From NCBI GenBank assembly GCA_050734185.1, contig JBOHUE010000060.1, forward strand, positions 1 through 33,914: 33,914 nt of DNA. Reading direction: 5' to 3'. The position numbers were made by a program, and so were the translations under genes. The DNA comes from JAFALX01 sp050734185 (GTDB lineage: Bacteria; Chloroflexota; Dormibacteria; Aeolococcales; Aeolococcaceae). Below, in pieces: positions 1 through 7,914 of the stretch; the stretch's first letter is position 1; each line of letters opens with the position of its first letter. The notes beneath the pieces were generated by a model, which was not told where the DNA came from, ran no database searches, and worked only from the letters and a program-made list of their open reading frames with translations.

Positions 1-1141
1 GAACGGCACCCCGCTCGAGTGCCGCGACGCGCGCCTCCAGCGCGTCGACGGCGCCCGCAGTGCCGGGCGGGCGGAGCATCCGCAGCAGGCAGAGCTCCAC
101 CTGCAGCCGCGCGTCGACCGGCTGCCGCATGTTCATCTCGGCTTCGGCAAACAGCTCGAGCCCGCGCAACCAGAAGCCCGCCGGTGCGATCGCGGCCAGT
201 TCGGCGCTCAGCGCTGCCTCCTCCGGGGACACCTCGGCCCCCTGGCCGTACCCGAGCGCGTGCAGCTCCGCTGCGCGTGAGAGCCGTGCAACCTCGCGCA
301 GGAGCTGACGCGGATCCGCACCCGCCGCGAACGCGGCGGATGCAGCGCGGAGCGTCGCGGCCGCGTCCAGGCCGGACAGTGAGCGCATCAGGTCGTGCAC
401 GATCGTCGGATCGGTGAGCCCGAGTGCACGGCGCGCAGCGGTGACGGTCAGCGGCCGCTCGCCGCCGCTCACCGCCTGCTCGAGCTGCGATAGAGCGTCG
501 CGCACGCTGCCCTGCGCTGCTTCGCCGATGAGTTGGAGCGCGTCGGTGTCGGCCTCGATGCCCTCGCGCTCACTGATGCCGCGGAGATGCGCAACGATGT
601 CGGCTGTGGCAACGCGACGGAAGTCGAACCGCTGCACGCGCGAGCGCACCGTCTCGGGCACCTTGTGCGGCTCCGTCGTCGCCAGCACGAAGAGCACATG
701 CGGCGGCGGCTCCTCGAGGGTCTTGAGCAAGGCATTCCATGCTTCGTTGGTGAGCATGTGCGCCTCGTCGATGATGTACACCTTGCGCTGCAGCGACGCG
801 GGAAGGTACTTCACCTTGTCGCGAAGGTCGCGCATCTCATCGATGCCGCGGTTGCTCGCTGCGTCGATCTCGAGCACGTCGACGGACGCGCCGTCGAGGA
901 TCTCGCGACAGGCGGCGCACTCGTTGTCGGGCTCACCGTCCTTCGGGTGCAGGCAGTTCACCGCGCGCGCGAGGATTCGCGCGGTTGACGTCTTGCCGGT
1001 GCCGCGGGTGCCCGCGAAAAGATACGCGTGCGCAAGCGAGCCCGAGATCACCTCGTTTCTCAGCGTCTGTGCCGCGACCTCCTGACCGACAAGGTCAGCA
1101 AAGAGCGCAGGGCGGTAGCGTCGATAGAGAGCAATAGACAT
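1..1141 (-). CDS. dnaX: DNA polymerase III subunit gamma/tau, N-terminal part (cut by window edge)
   Basis: Clamp-loader ATPase subunit that loads the sliding clamp in the replisome. The reading frame starts at ATG 1141 and stays open to base 1, so about 380 residues are visible and the C-terminal part lies outside the window. Visible motifs are the N-terminal SIALYRRYRP, Walker A GTRGTGKT at residues 44-51, a Zn-binding loop with Cys63, Cys75 and Cys78, Walker B/DEAH in YIIDEAHML, sensor 1 LATTEPHKV and the arginine-finger region SRVQRFDF. The Zn loop usually has four Cys. The second, normally in a GEPC context, is Asp72 here. No clear Shine-Dalgarno site precedes the start. The SRP RNA lies immediately upstream in the same orientation, an ffs-dnaX neighbourhood also seen in other bacteria. 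Identification is certain from the motifs; the product of the missing part is inferred. Confidence 0.97.
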   Translation of the reverse strand, partial: MSIALYRRYRPALFADLVGQEVAAQTLRNEVISGSLAHAYLFAGTRGTGKTSTARILARAVNCLHPKDGEPDNECAACREILDGASVDVLEIDAASNRGIDEMRDLRDKVKYLPASLQRKVYIIDEAHMLTNEAWNALLKTLEEPPPHVLFVLATTEPHKVPETVRSRVQRFDFRRVATADIVAHLRGISEREGIEADTDALQLIGEAAQGSVRDALSQLEQAVSGGERPLTVTAARRALGLTDPTIVHDLMRSLSGLDAAATLRAASAAFAAGADPRQLLREVARLSRAAELHALGYGQGAEVSPEEAALSAELAAIAPAGFWLRGLELFAEAEMNMRQPVDARLQVELCLLRMLRPPGTAGAVDALEARVAALERGAV

Positions 1142-1239
1142 GAGGATGCGACCATTGTCGCAGCGACTTCTGCACCACCGTGCTGGCACGAAGCCACCGT
1201 TGCCGCGGCGTGGGTGCGCGACCAGCGGCGATGGCGCGA

Positions 1240-1512
1240 AAAAGTCGCGCACCCCACGTCGATGGTGCGCCTTCGGCGCTCACCCGCTCCACCGGCTCAG
1301 ACCAGGTTTCCCCGCGGCACCCCCGGGAGACCGCTTACCGCTGCTTCCTTCCGGACCTGACGGGGTTCACGGGCCCGAGCTGCGCGGGACCCAGTCGTCA
1401 ACGCCAGTGAGATCGGAGCAGACCCGACGACACACCCCCTCGGTGGGGAATTCGACCCCGCTGTAGCGGATTGCGGGTACAGGGCACCGCTAACGCCCCG
1501 TCTAGCGCGACC
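1240..1512 (-). ncRNA. ffs: Signal recognition particle RNA, large bacterial type with Alu domain
   Basis: The S-domain core GTCAGGTCCGGAAGGAAGCA is seen on the minus strand around 1365-1340. Upstream, around 1490-1430, is the Alu-domain sequence beginning GGTGCCCTGTACCCGCAATC, which is nearly identical to the corresponding part of the 271-nt B. subtilis scRNA. The two ends pair: 5' GGTCGCGC at 1512-1505 with GCGCGAC at 1250-1244, followed directly by a run of five T. The predicted length of 273 nt fits the large class. A -10 box TACAAT lies exactly 7 nt upstream of the 5' end. The RNA acts with Ffh in co-translational targeting of membrane proteins. Confidence 0.95.
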
Positions 1513-1519
1513 GCCTCTG

Positions 1520-1525
1520 ATTGTA
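1520..1525 (-). promoter_or_regulatory. -10 box of the SRP RNA promoter
   Basis: TACAAT on the minus strand, 7 nt before the inferred RNA 5' end at 1512. The -35 region at 17-18 nt spacing is weak (GGTCTC/CGGTCT) and falls inside the end of the histidine kinase gene. Confidence 0.6.
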
Positions 1526-1538
1526 GCCCCGCCGGGAG

Positions 1539-3938
1539 CTACGAGACCGCCAGCCCCGGCAGCGGCGTATCGGCGGCGACGCGGCCCGGAGGCGGCCCGC
1601 CGTTCGCATTCGCGGCTGCGATGTCGGAGCCCGGCCACTGCAGAACGACGCGCGTGCCGAAGCCAAGCTTCGACTCGACCTGGATCTGCGCCCCATGCGC
1701 GGTGACCAGCTTCTTCACCAGCGCGAGGCCCATGCCGGTGCCGCCGTGCTTGCGCGTGGCGGTGTTGTCCACCTGATAGAAGCGATCGAAAACCCGCGGC
1801 AGGTCGTCAGGCGGGATCCCGATGCCCTGGTCGACCACATCGAGTCGCACGAAGTCGGGGATCGTCGCGCCGATGGCACGCACCAGCACCCGCCCGTTGC
1901 CGTCGCTGAACTTCACCGCGTTGTCGATGAGCGCGCGGAGCACCTGCTCGAACCGATCCGGGTCGGCGTAGATCGAGAGCTGGTCGGGGACATCGAGGTC
2001 CACCGGCACCGGCAGCCCGCCCTTGTAGCGCTCGGCCACACCGGTGACCCCACGGTCGATGGCGTCGCGAAGCAGCACGCTCGTCGGATGAATGACGACC
2101 GTCTCGCCCTCGACCGCGTTGAAATCGATGATCGTCTCGACGATGTCGTACAGGTTGCGCGCGGCGAGCTGGATGTCGTGAATGACGTCGAGCTTGGGCT
2201 GGTCCTCCCACGTGTCCCAGCACATCTCGATGAGATCGCTGAGGCCGAGGATCGCGGTGAGCGGTGTGCGCAGCTCGTGCTGCACGGTGGAGAGGAAGTC
2301 GGTCTTCATGGCGTCGAGCTGACGCAGACGGTGCACCGTCTCCTTCTCCTGCTCGAACAGCTTGGCGTTCTCCGTCGCGATCGCCGCGTTATTGGCAAGA
2401 ACGACCAGAACCTTCTCCTCGTCCTCGGCGGGCAGGCGCGCTCCGGGCGGCATGGCGATCGCGAGCGCGCCCACCACCTCGTCCTGATAGAACATCGGCA
2501 CCGCCAGCAGCGAGCCGACACCGGAGCGCGTCTCGCGCACCACAGTGCCCGTGAGCACATTGGGGAAGCGCTCCCAGTCGCTCAGATCCGGTGAGAAGCG
2601 ACGCTCTCCCTGCGACGCCTGGACGGTGAGCTCGTCACCCTCACGGACAAGCAGCAGCGCCGAGCTGCCCTGACCCACGAGCCCCGCTGCGGCGCGCACC
2701 ACCTCGCGCTGCAGCGCGGCAACGCCGCCGGTGGTCGTGGTCAGCGCGCGGGACACGCCGCTCACGCGCTCCACCGCGTGGTCGAGGCGCTGGCGCGCGT
2801 CCTTGAGCTCGGTGGTGTACGCCTCGATGCTCTCCCCCATCCGGTTGACGCTCCTGCCCAGCCGGGCAAGCTCGTCCTTGCCGCGAATCGGTATCGGTGA
2901 GTTGTAGTCGCCGCCGGCGATGCGAGAGACGCCGCGCTCGAGCCTTCGGATCGGGCGGCGGACCACCGCTTCGACGAAGACGATGATCACGACGGCGATG
3001 GCCAGGAGGGCGAAGACCGTGATCACGCCGATCGTCAGCTCATCGGTGCGCTCGTCACCGATGAACGGGGCCACCGGAACCTCAACGCCGAGGTAGCCGA
3101 CGATGGTTTGCCCGTCGGTGCTCAGCACCGCTGCGAAGCTGCCCGCGACCTGCCCGGTGCCACCGGCGCCGAGAGGCGCCGGGTACGTCGTGTGGATGAT
3201 GTCCTTGCCACTGCGGATCTGAGCGACGATCTCGGCCGGTGCGAGCGTGGTCACGCCGCTGCCCTGGGTGAGCCGGATCTCGATGCCGGGGTTGCTCACC
3301 GGGATGAACGCGGTCGGGAACTGGAACAGCGTGCTGAACCGCTGCAGCTGCTGCTGCAGTGGGGCGACGTATGCCACCGCCCCGACCGTCTTGCCGTTCG
3401 ATAGGACAGGAGCGGCGACGACGTAGGCGGGGACGCCCGAGAGCAGGTCGACGCCGCAGGCGCCGGGCTGATTGGACAGTGCGCAGCGCTGCCCCTCCAG
3501 CGTGTGGCTCACCCCGGTCAATTGATCGAACGACCCCAGCTGGCTGGGGTTCTCGACGTCGGCTGCGGCGCCGGCGTACAGCGCCTTGCCGCCGGCGTCG
3601 GTGAGCACGAGCACCTGGCCAGACAGCCCAACTGGCTGCGACGTTTTGAACAGCTGCTGCAGGGCGGCGTTCGGGTCTGAAGCCGAGAGCGCCGTGATGA
3701 GCGGCGTCTCCTTGGCCACCACCTGGGCGGAGTCGAACGACTGCTTGCCCGTGAACTGCTCGAGCACCTGGCGCATGACGCCGACGCGGTTGTCGGAGTT
3801 GCTCAGCGCTCCGGTCGTCGTCTGCTGGTTGCGGCTGTAGATGAGGTAGCCGGCGACGGCGCCGATCAGGATGAGAGCGAAGAGCAGACCGCCGGCCAGC
3901 AGCTTGGCGGCGAACGAACTCCGCAGTCTGCCGAACAT
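1539..3938 (-). CDS. Membrane sensor histidine kinase (Cache-like sensor, HAMP, GAF, HisKA, HATPase)
   Basis: Two-component sensor kinase of 799 residues. TM1 is at about residues 12-34, followed by a ~260-residue extracytoplasmic region of Cache-like appearance and TM2 at about 300-320. A HAMP linker (RRPIRRLERG onward) at 321-375 leads to a GAF-like domain at about 405-530. The catalytic core has the H-box TVQHELRTPL with phosphoacceptor His554, N-box DNAVKFS near 673, G1 box DQGIGI near 704, F-box RVFDRFYQ and G2 box GGTGMGLAL near 733. No response regulator gene is in the window, so it is an orphan kinase here. It lies 19 bp downstream of the surface-protein gene on the same strand, so the two are probably co-transcribed, and that protein could be related to what is sensed. 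The ligand is unknown. Confidence 0.93.
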   Translation of the reverse strand: MFGRLRSSFAAKLLAGGLLFALILIGAVAGYLIYSRNQQTTTGALSNSDNRVGVMRQVLEQFTGKQSFDSAQVVAKETPLITALSASDPNAALQQLFKTSQPVGLSGQVLVLTDAGGKALYAGAAADVENPSQLGSFDQLTGVSHTLEGQRCALSNQPGACGVDLLSGVPAYVVAAPVLSNGKTVGAVAYVAPLQQQLQRFSTLFQFPTAFIPVSNPGIEIRLTQGSGVTTLAPAEIVAQIRSGKDIIHTTYPAPLGAGGTGQVAGSFAAVLSTDGQTIVGYLGVEVPVAPFIGDERTDELTIGVITVFALLAIAVVIIVFVEAVVRRPIRRLERGVSRIAGGDYNSPIPIRGKDELARLGRSVNRMGESIEAYTTELKDARQRLDHAVERVSGVSRALTTTTGGVAALQREVVRAAAGLVGQGSSALLLVREGDELTVQASQGERRFSPDLSDWERFPNVLTGTVVRETRSGVGSLLAVPMFYQDEVVGALAIAMPPGARLPAEDEEKVLVVLANNAAIATENAKLFEQEKETVHRLRQLDAMKTDFLSTVQHELRTPLTAILGLSDLIEMCWDTWEDQPKLDVIHDIQLAARNLYDIVETIIDFNAVEGETVVIHPTSVLLRDAIDRGVTGVAERYKGGLPVPVDLDVPDQLSIYADPDRFEQVLRALIDNAVKFSDGNGRVLVRAIGATIPDFVRLDVVDQGIGIPPDDLPRVFDRFYQVDNTATRKHGGTGMGLALVKKLVTAHGAQIQVESKLGFGTRVVLQWPGSDIAAANANGGPPPGRVAADTPLPGLAVS

Positions 3939-3957
3939 GCCGTTGAGGGACCCTAGG

Positions 3958-4629
3958 TCAGTCCGCGGCGGGTCTCGACCAGGTCTTCCTCAGTGCCAGC
4001 ACGACCGCGGCCGCCCCGAGGACGTCGAGTCCCAGGAAGAGCGGCCACAGGAACGGCGCTTTGCCGAAGTTGATGCCGCTAGTTGCGGTGGGCAGGGTGA
4101 TCGACGACGGCGGCGGCTGCACCAGTGACCCGGTGCCTGCGGTGACGCCAGCCGGCGGATCGGGCGCGGTTACCGGACCACCGCTGGCGCCGGCGACGCT
4201 GCCGGGCTTCAGGTCGGGCTGCGGTGCCGGCGGCGGCGCTGTCGTGATCGTGGTGGTGGGCGCCTTGTTCGAGGCGGCTCCGGTCAAGGGCTTGGTGACC
4301 GCGCACAGGGCGGCGTTCAAGCACGGCAGCGGTGCCAGCGGGTTCTGTGCCTGCGACTGCGGCTGCGGATTCGTGACACTGCAGAGCAGCTGGCAGACGG
4401 CGCCGGACGGGCCGACAAGGCTGTTGACCGTGTTCCCCAGGGTGCTCCCCACGCTTCCCGTCACGCTCGTGACTGTGTTCCCCAGCGCGCCGAGCAGGCT
4501 GTCGTCGGCCGACGCAGCAAGCGTGAACATGGCGACGCTCGAAGCGGCGAACACGCTCGCTCCCAGAACAGCCCCCGTGATGTAGCGCAGCGGACGAGGT
4601 GCGCCGTATCGCCCCATACGCCGCATCAT
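3958..4629 (-). CDS. Uncharacterised secreted or membrane-anchored surface protein
   Basis: 223 residues, not recognised as a named family. The N-terminus is basic (MMRRMGRYGAPRP), followed by a hydrophobic segment at about residues 15-40 ending in a plausible signal-peptidase region (ASAD). Next comes a Gly/Thr/Val/Ser-rich stretch with an imperfectly repeated LGNTV motif, then two close Cys pairs (CQLLC and CLNAALC). A long Pro/Thr/Ala-rich low-complexity linker leads to a C-terminal hydrophobic helix (about 191-213) and a basic tail (RKTWSRP). The layout, signal peptide plus disulfide-capable head plus stalk plus C-terminal anchor, suggests a cell-surface protein. It precedes the histidine kinase by 19 bp. 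The Cys pairs recall small surface proteins such as chaplins or rodlins, but there is no convincing sequence match. Confidence 0.75.
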   Translation of the reverse strand: MMRRMGRYGAPRPLRYITGAVLGASVFAASSVAMFTLAASADDSLLGALGNTVTSVTGSVGSTLGNTVNSLVGPSGAVCQLLCSVTNPQPQSQAQNPLAPLPCLNAALCAVTKPLTGAASNKAPTTTITTAPPPAPQPDLKPGSVAGASGGPVTAPDPPAGVTAGTGSLVQPPPSSITLPTATSGINFGKAPFLWPLFLGLDVLGAAAVVLALRKTWSRPAAD

Positions 4630-4687
4630 AAGGGCCGGTCATCCGGTTGGCTATAGACAATTTCGTGATCTCGCGCGGACGGCGATG

Positions 4688-5323
4688 TCACGGAGATGTG
4701 GCGCCGCGCCTCCCGCTGAGCGAGACTCGGGGCTCCTCGCCGCGGAGCAGACGGCGGATGTTCGCCGAGTGGCGAAGCGCGATCAGGCCGCTGGCGAGCA
4801 GCGCGAACGCCAGCGGCACGCGGTTGCCGGTGCGTTTGGCCTCGATCGCCGCGCCGACGACGGCCGACGCGCCGGCGCTCATCGACGCGAGCGACACGAT
4901 CCTTGTCCCGACCAGCGTCCACATGCCGCCGGCCACGGCCGTGGCTGATCCCCACCCGGTGACCGGCAGCATCGCACCGAACCCGGTGGCGACGCTCTTG
5001 CCGCCGCGGAACTCGGCGAACACGGGCCACGCGTGCCCGACCATGGCGCTGAACCCGGCCAGAGCCTGCCCCTCGCGGTCGGCGCCAAGCCTGCGGGCCA
5101 CGCCGACAGCGGCGGCCCCCTTGGCCACGTCGAGCGCGAACGTGGTTGCGGCTGCTGCCGGGCCAAGCTGGCGCAGAACGTTGGTAGTGCCGATGCTGTG
5201 GCTGCCGTGCTCCCTGACGTCGAGCCCGCGGCGCAGCGCCTTGCCCAAGAGCAGCCCAACCGGCACCGAGCCGATCACGTAGCCGGCGGCTACCGCGGTC
5301 ACATTGGAGAGACGGCGAGGCAT
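4688..5323 (-). CDS. plsY: Glycerol-3-phosphate acyltransferase PlsY
   Basis: Integral membrane enzyme (211 aa, usual length about 200) that transfers the acyl group from acyl-phosphate to glycerol-3-phosphate, the first step of phospholipid synthesis in many bacteria. All three PlsY signature regions are visible: GYVIGSVPVGLLLG near residues 14-27; HGSHSIGTTNVLRQLG at 39-54, which departs from the common GSGNxGATNVLR at several positions; and GHAWPVFAEFRGGKSVATGFG near 97-117. The C-terminal NIRRLLRGEEPR is typical. The gene starts 9 bp after the GHMP kinase stop and is the last gene of the long minus-strand run. The substitution of Asn by Ser in the second motif is unusual, but the overall match is strong. 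Confidence 0.93.
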   Translation of the reverse strand: MPRRLSNVTAVAAGYVIGSVPVGLLLGKALRRGLDVREHGSHSIGTTNVLRQLGPAAAATTFALDVAKGAAAVGVARRLGADREGQALAGFSAMVGHAWPVFAEFRGGKSVATGFGAMLPVTGWGSATAVAGGMWTLVGTRIVSLASMSAGASAVVGAAIEAKRTGNRVPLAFALLASGLIALRHSANIRRLLRGEEPRVSLSGRRGATSP

Positions 5324-5332
5324 GGCCGCAGT

Positions 5333-6499
5333 CTAGTCGCGCGTCACCACGTCTCCCGCCGTGAACGCGAGTCCGGGAGCGGGCGATAGCACCCACGTTG
5401 CGGAGGACGCACCCGCCGCGGCGCGCATCGAGCCGCAGCACGCAGGGGCGGCCCTGCGATGGACCAATGCCACGACCGACCCGCCGAACCCGGCGCCGAC
5501 AAGACGCGCGCCATAGCAGCCGGGCACGGCCTCTGCGGCCGTCTCGACCGCGTCGAGCAGCGGCGTGCTCACCTCGTGGTCGTCGCGCAGCGAGCGGTGC
5601 GACTCGGACATCAAGCGCCCGAGCTCCACGTCGTCACCCGCGCTGAGCGCGGCAGCGGCATCGAGCGCACGTCGCGTCTCGCTCACGACATGGCGGAGCC
5701 GCCGCGACGACACGTCGGTGCCGGAGGGAAGCTCGCCCGTGAACCGGCGCGCGCTCCTGATGCCGGCTTCGCGCATCGCAGCCTCTGTCTCCGCGCGCCT
5801 GCGGCGGTATCCATCGCCGGCCACGCGGTGGCGCTCACCCGTGTCGCACACGCACAGCACCGTGTCGCGCAGGTGCCAGGGGACCGGAGTGACGTCGTCG
5901 GCGTCGCAGTCGAGCAGCAACGCGCAATCCTCCGGCGACTCCACGACCGCGTGCTGGTCGAGGCGCCCGCTCGGCACTCCCAGCACGTCGTGCTCGGCGC
6001 GGTAGGCAATGTCCACGAGTTTCGCCATCCCAAGCCGCGATGATGCGAGACGGAGCTGCGCGACGAGGGTTGCACAGATAACCGAGGCCGACGAGGCGAG
6101 CCCGGCGCCCGCGGGCAGCGACGCGGCAGTAGCCGCCTCGAACGCCGGCACATACGCACCCGACTCGCGGAGCGCCACGGCGGCGGCGAGCACGTAGCCG
6201 GCGCCCTCGGGGCGTAACCGCCCCGGGACCCGCTCGGTGATGCGGGCGTCGATCGCGACACGGTCAGCAACTCCCTCGGCGGGGCGCATGGCAACAGCGA
6301 CCTGGAGATCGATCGCAGCGCACAGCACCGCGCCACCCGCGTAGTCGACGTGCTCACCCACGAGGGTGCAGCGACCGGGAGCGGCCGCGACGATCACGTC
6401 GCCGCCCGCGCCGAAGGCACGCACAAGCCCAGCGTGTGCGCGCTCTTCGAGGGCCTGCACGGACGGGTGCGACTCGCCGGCGGCGTCAGCCGCCGCCAT
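5333..6499 (-). CDS. galK: GHMP-family sugar kinase, galactokinase-like
   Basis: 388 residues, close to the usual galactokinase length. The N-terminal substrate motif GRCTLVGEHVDYAGG (residues 42-56) corresponds to the galactokinase signature GRxNLIGEHxDYNGG, with Thr in place of Asn. The ATP loop is LPAGAGLASSAS. The catalytic-Asp region reads GVPSGRLDQHAVV, matching GVPCGxMDQ. The C-terminal motif GARLVGAGFGG matches GARMTGGGFGG. It is expected to phosphorylate galactose or a related sugar at C1 in the cytoplasm. The gene overlaps the upstream acyltransferase gene by 14 bases. No galT or galE is nearby, so another sugar or derivative is possible. Family assignment is firm; substrate is inferred. 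Confidence 0.85.
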   Translation of the reverse strand: MAAADAAGESHPSVQALEERAHAGLVRAFGAGGDVIVAAAPGRCTLVGEHVDYAGGAVLCAAIDLQVAVAMRPAEGVADRVAIDARITERVPGRLRPEGAGYVLAAAVALRESGAYVPAFEAATAASLPAGAGLASSASVICATLVAQLRLASSRLGMAKLVDIAYRAEHDVLGVPSGRLDQHAVVESPEDCALLLDCDADDVTPVPWHLRDTVLCVCDTGERHRVAGDGYRRRRAETEAAMREAGIRSARRFTGELPSGTDVSSRRLRHVVSETRRALDAAAALSAGDDVELGRLMSESHRSLRDDHEVSTPLLDAVETAAEAVPGCYGARLVGAGFGGSVVALVHRRAAPACCGSMRAAAGASSATWVLSPAPGLAFTAGDVVTRD

Positions 6500-7346
6500 C
6501 GGCGAACACCTCGTGGAACGGATACCACTGTTCGGGGTGCCGCCGGATCTCCGGCTCGAGGACGGCGGCGACGCGCGCCATCACCGTGGCGTCGTCCTCG
6601 AGCGGATCGACGGTGATCGGCGGATGGATGCGCACACGCCAGCGGTCCCCCACACGCCAGCAGGCCGCGGGGACGATGGGTGTCGCAGTCCCCGCAGCAA
6701 GGCGTGCGGGCACCGCGCTCACGCGGACGGGGCCGCCGCAGAACGGCACGACGACGGTGGGGCCTGCCTCGGGAACGTCGAGCATCAAGCCCACCCAGCG
6801 CCCGCGCCGCAGCGCGCGGATGAGCCCACGCGCCGCCTGACGTGGCGCAAAGAGCTCGAATCCCTTGCGCGCACGTGAGATCTCGACCATCGCGGTCATC
6901 GTCTCGCCACCGATCGGCGCCATCACCGTGGTCATGGCCATCTCCAGCGCGTGCGCCGCGCTCACTCCGATGTCCCAGTTTCCGAAGTGCGACGTGACCA
7001 TGATCGCGTTGCGGCCATGCGCCCACTCCGCACCCTCGACGTCGACGACGTCGAGGAGCCCGCGCCCGTCCAGTGGCTCCGCCCAGATGCCGTCGAGCAT
7101 CATCCACACGTACTCGCGGTACGACGCGCGCGCTCGGCGCCGCGCCGCCGCCGCACTCAGCGCGCGATCGAACCGACGATGGCTGTCCGCGGCACGGCGG
7201 CGCACAGCCGGCGGCTGCTTCGCGTACCAGACCATCGCGATCAGGGTGCCGAGCGGGTGTCGCGCCGGGCCGAGAGCGCGGACGGAACCGGTGATGAGCC
7301 CGAGCAGCAGGCGCGCCCGCCAGCGGCGGTCGGGGGTGTCAGCCAC
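6486..7346 (-). CDS. LpxL/HtrB-type lysophospholipid acyltransferase (LPLAT superfamily)
   Basis: The catalytic HxxxxD motif is visible as SHFGNWD, with His120 and Asp125 counted from the chosen start. A later block carries the Gly/Pro-rich VPFCGGPVRVSAVPARLAAGTATPIVPAACW and a PPITVDP segment typical of the LpxL / phosphatidylinositol-mannoside acyltransferase family. GTG 7346 gives 286 aa and an 8-base overlap with the thioredoxin-like stop. An upstream ATG at 7430 would add 28 unconserved residues overlapping the previous gene, so it is less likely. The protein would acylate a membrane-bound sugar or phospholipid at the inner membrane. Position beside a GHMP kinase and plsY suggests a glycolipid or phospholipid role. 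In organisms without LPS the PatA-like function is the nearest guess. Confidence 0.85.
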   Translation of the reverse strand: MADTPDRRWRARLLLGLITGSVRALGPARHPLGTLIAMVWYAKQPPAVRRRAADSHRRFDRALSAAAARRRARASYREYVWMMLDGIWAEPLDGRGLLDVVDVEGAEWAHGRNAIMVTSHFGNWDIGVSAAHALEMAMTTVMAPIGGETMTAMVEISRARKGFELFAPRQAARGLIRALRRGRWVGLMLDVPEAGPTVVVPFCGGPVRVSAVPARLAAGTATPIVPAACWRVGDRWRVRIHPPITVDPLEDDATVMARVAAVLEPEIRRHPEQWYPFHEVFADGGG

Positions 7347-7914
7347 CGAGATGCAGCAGGGTGGAGTCGAGCCCGTCGACCCCCGCCGAGCCCACCGCGG
7401 CGTACGCGATCTTGCCATTACTGTCAACAACGTAGACGGTCGGGACGACGGCCGCGCGATAGCCGCGGCTGACGCCGAGGCCGGGGTCGAGCAGCAGCGT
7501 CACAGGGCAGGAGGACGGTCGGTTCGCGCGTGCGTAGTCCGAGACGACGGCCGTGCTCTCCCCCGCGGCGTCGACGGCGACAACGGTGTCGGCGCTGTGC
7601 CGCTGCGCCACCGAGCAGAGCTGCGCAGCCTGCCGTGCGCACGTGTCGCACTGCGCGTCGAAGAATTGCACCACGAGGTTATGGTGCGCCGCCGTTGCCA
7701 GCGCATCGATCCGGTCGCCCTCGATGCTCTGCAGCACCAGGGCGGGCGCCGTGGCGCCAAGCGCCAGCAGCTGGGGCTGCGGCCGGATCACGAACACGAG
7801 CGCGACGAGCGCGACCAGGCCGGCTGTGAATGTGATGCCGGCGCGACGCCATTCGCGCGCGGTCGGGCGACGGGTGAACCCGATGATCCCGGGCAGGCGG
7901 GGCGGACCGCTCAG
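7339..7914 (-). CDS. Membrane-anchored thioredoxin-like (TlpA/AhpC-type) protein
   Basis: About 191 residues. A single N-terminal hydrophobic helix (about residues 26-43) is followed by a thioredoxin-like fold: VVQFFDAQCDTC with a CxxC redox pair (Cys89, Cys92), a later conserved Pro in VVPTVYVVD and a C-terminal strand GKIAYAAVG. It is probably an extracytoplasmic thiol-disulfide protein. No ATG, GTG or TTG lies between the end of the nuoN-like gene and the TM segment. The best start is CTG 7914, which overlaps the nuoN-like stop as CTGA; two GTG codons inside the TM helix would destroy the anchor. Tight linkage to the Nuo-like genes suggests joint expression. Confidence 0.78.
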   Translation of the reverse strand: MSGPPRLPGIIGFTRRPTAREWRRAGITFTAGLVALVALVFVIRPQPQLLALGATAPALVLQSIEGDRIDALATAAHHNLVVQFFDAQCDTCARQAAQLCSVAQRHSADTVVAVDAAGESTAVVSDYARANRPSSCPVTLLLDPGLGVSRGYRAAVVPTVYVVDSNGKIAYAAVGSAGVDGLDSTLLHLGG

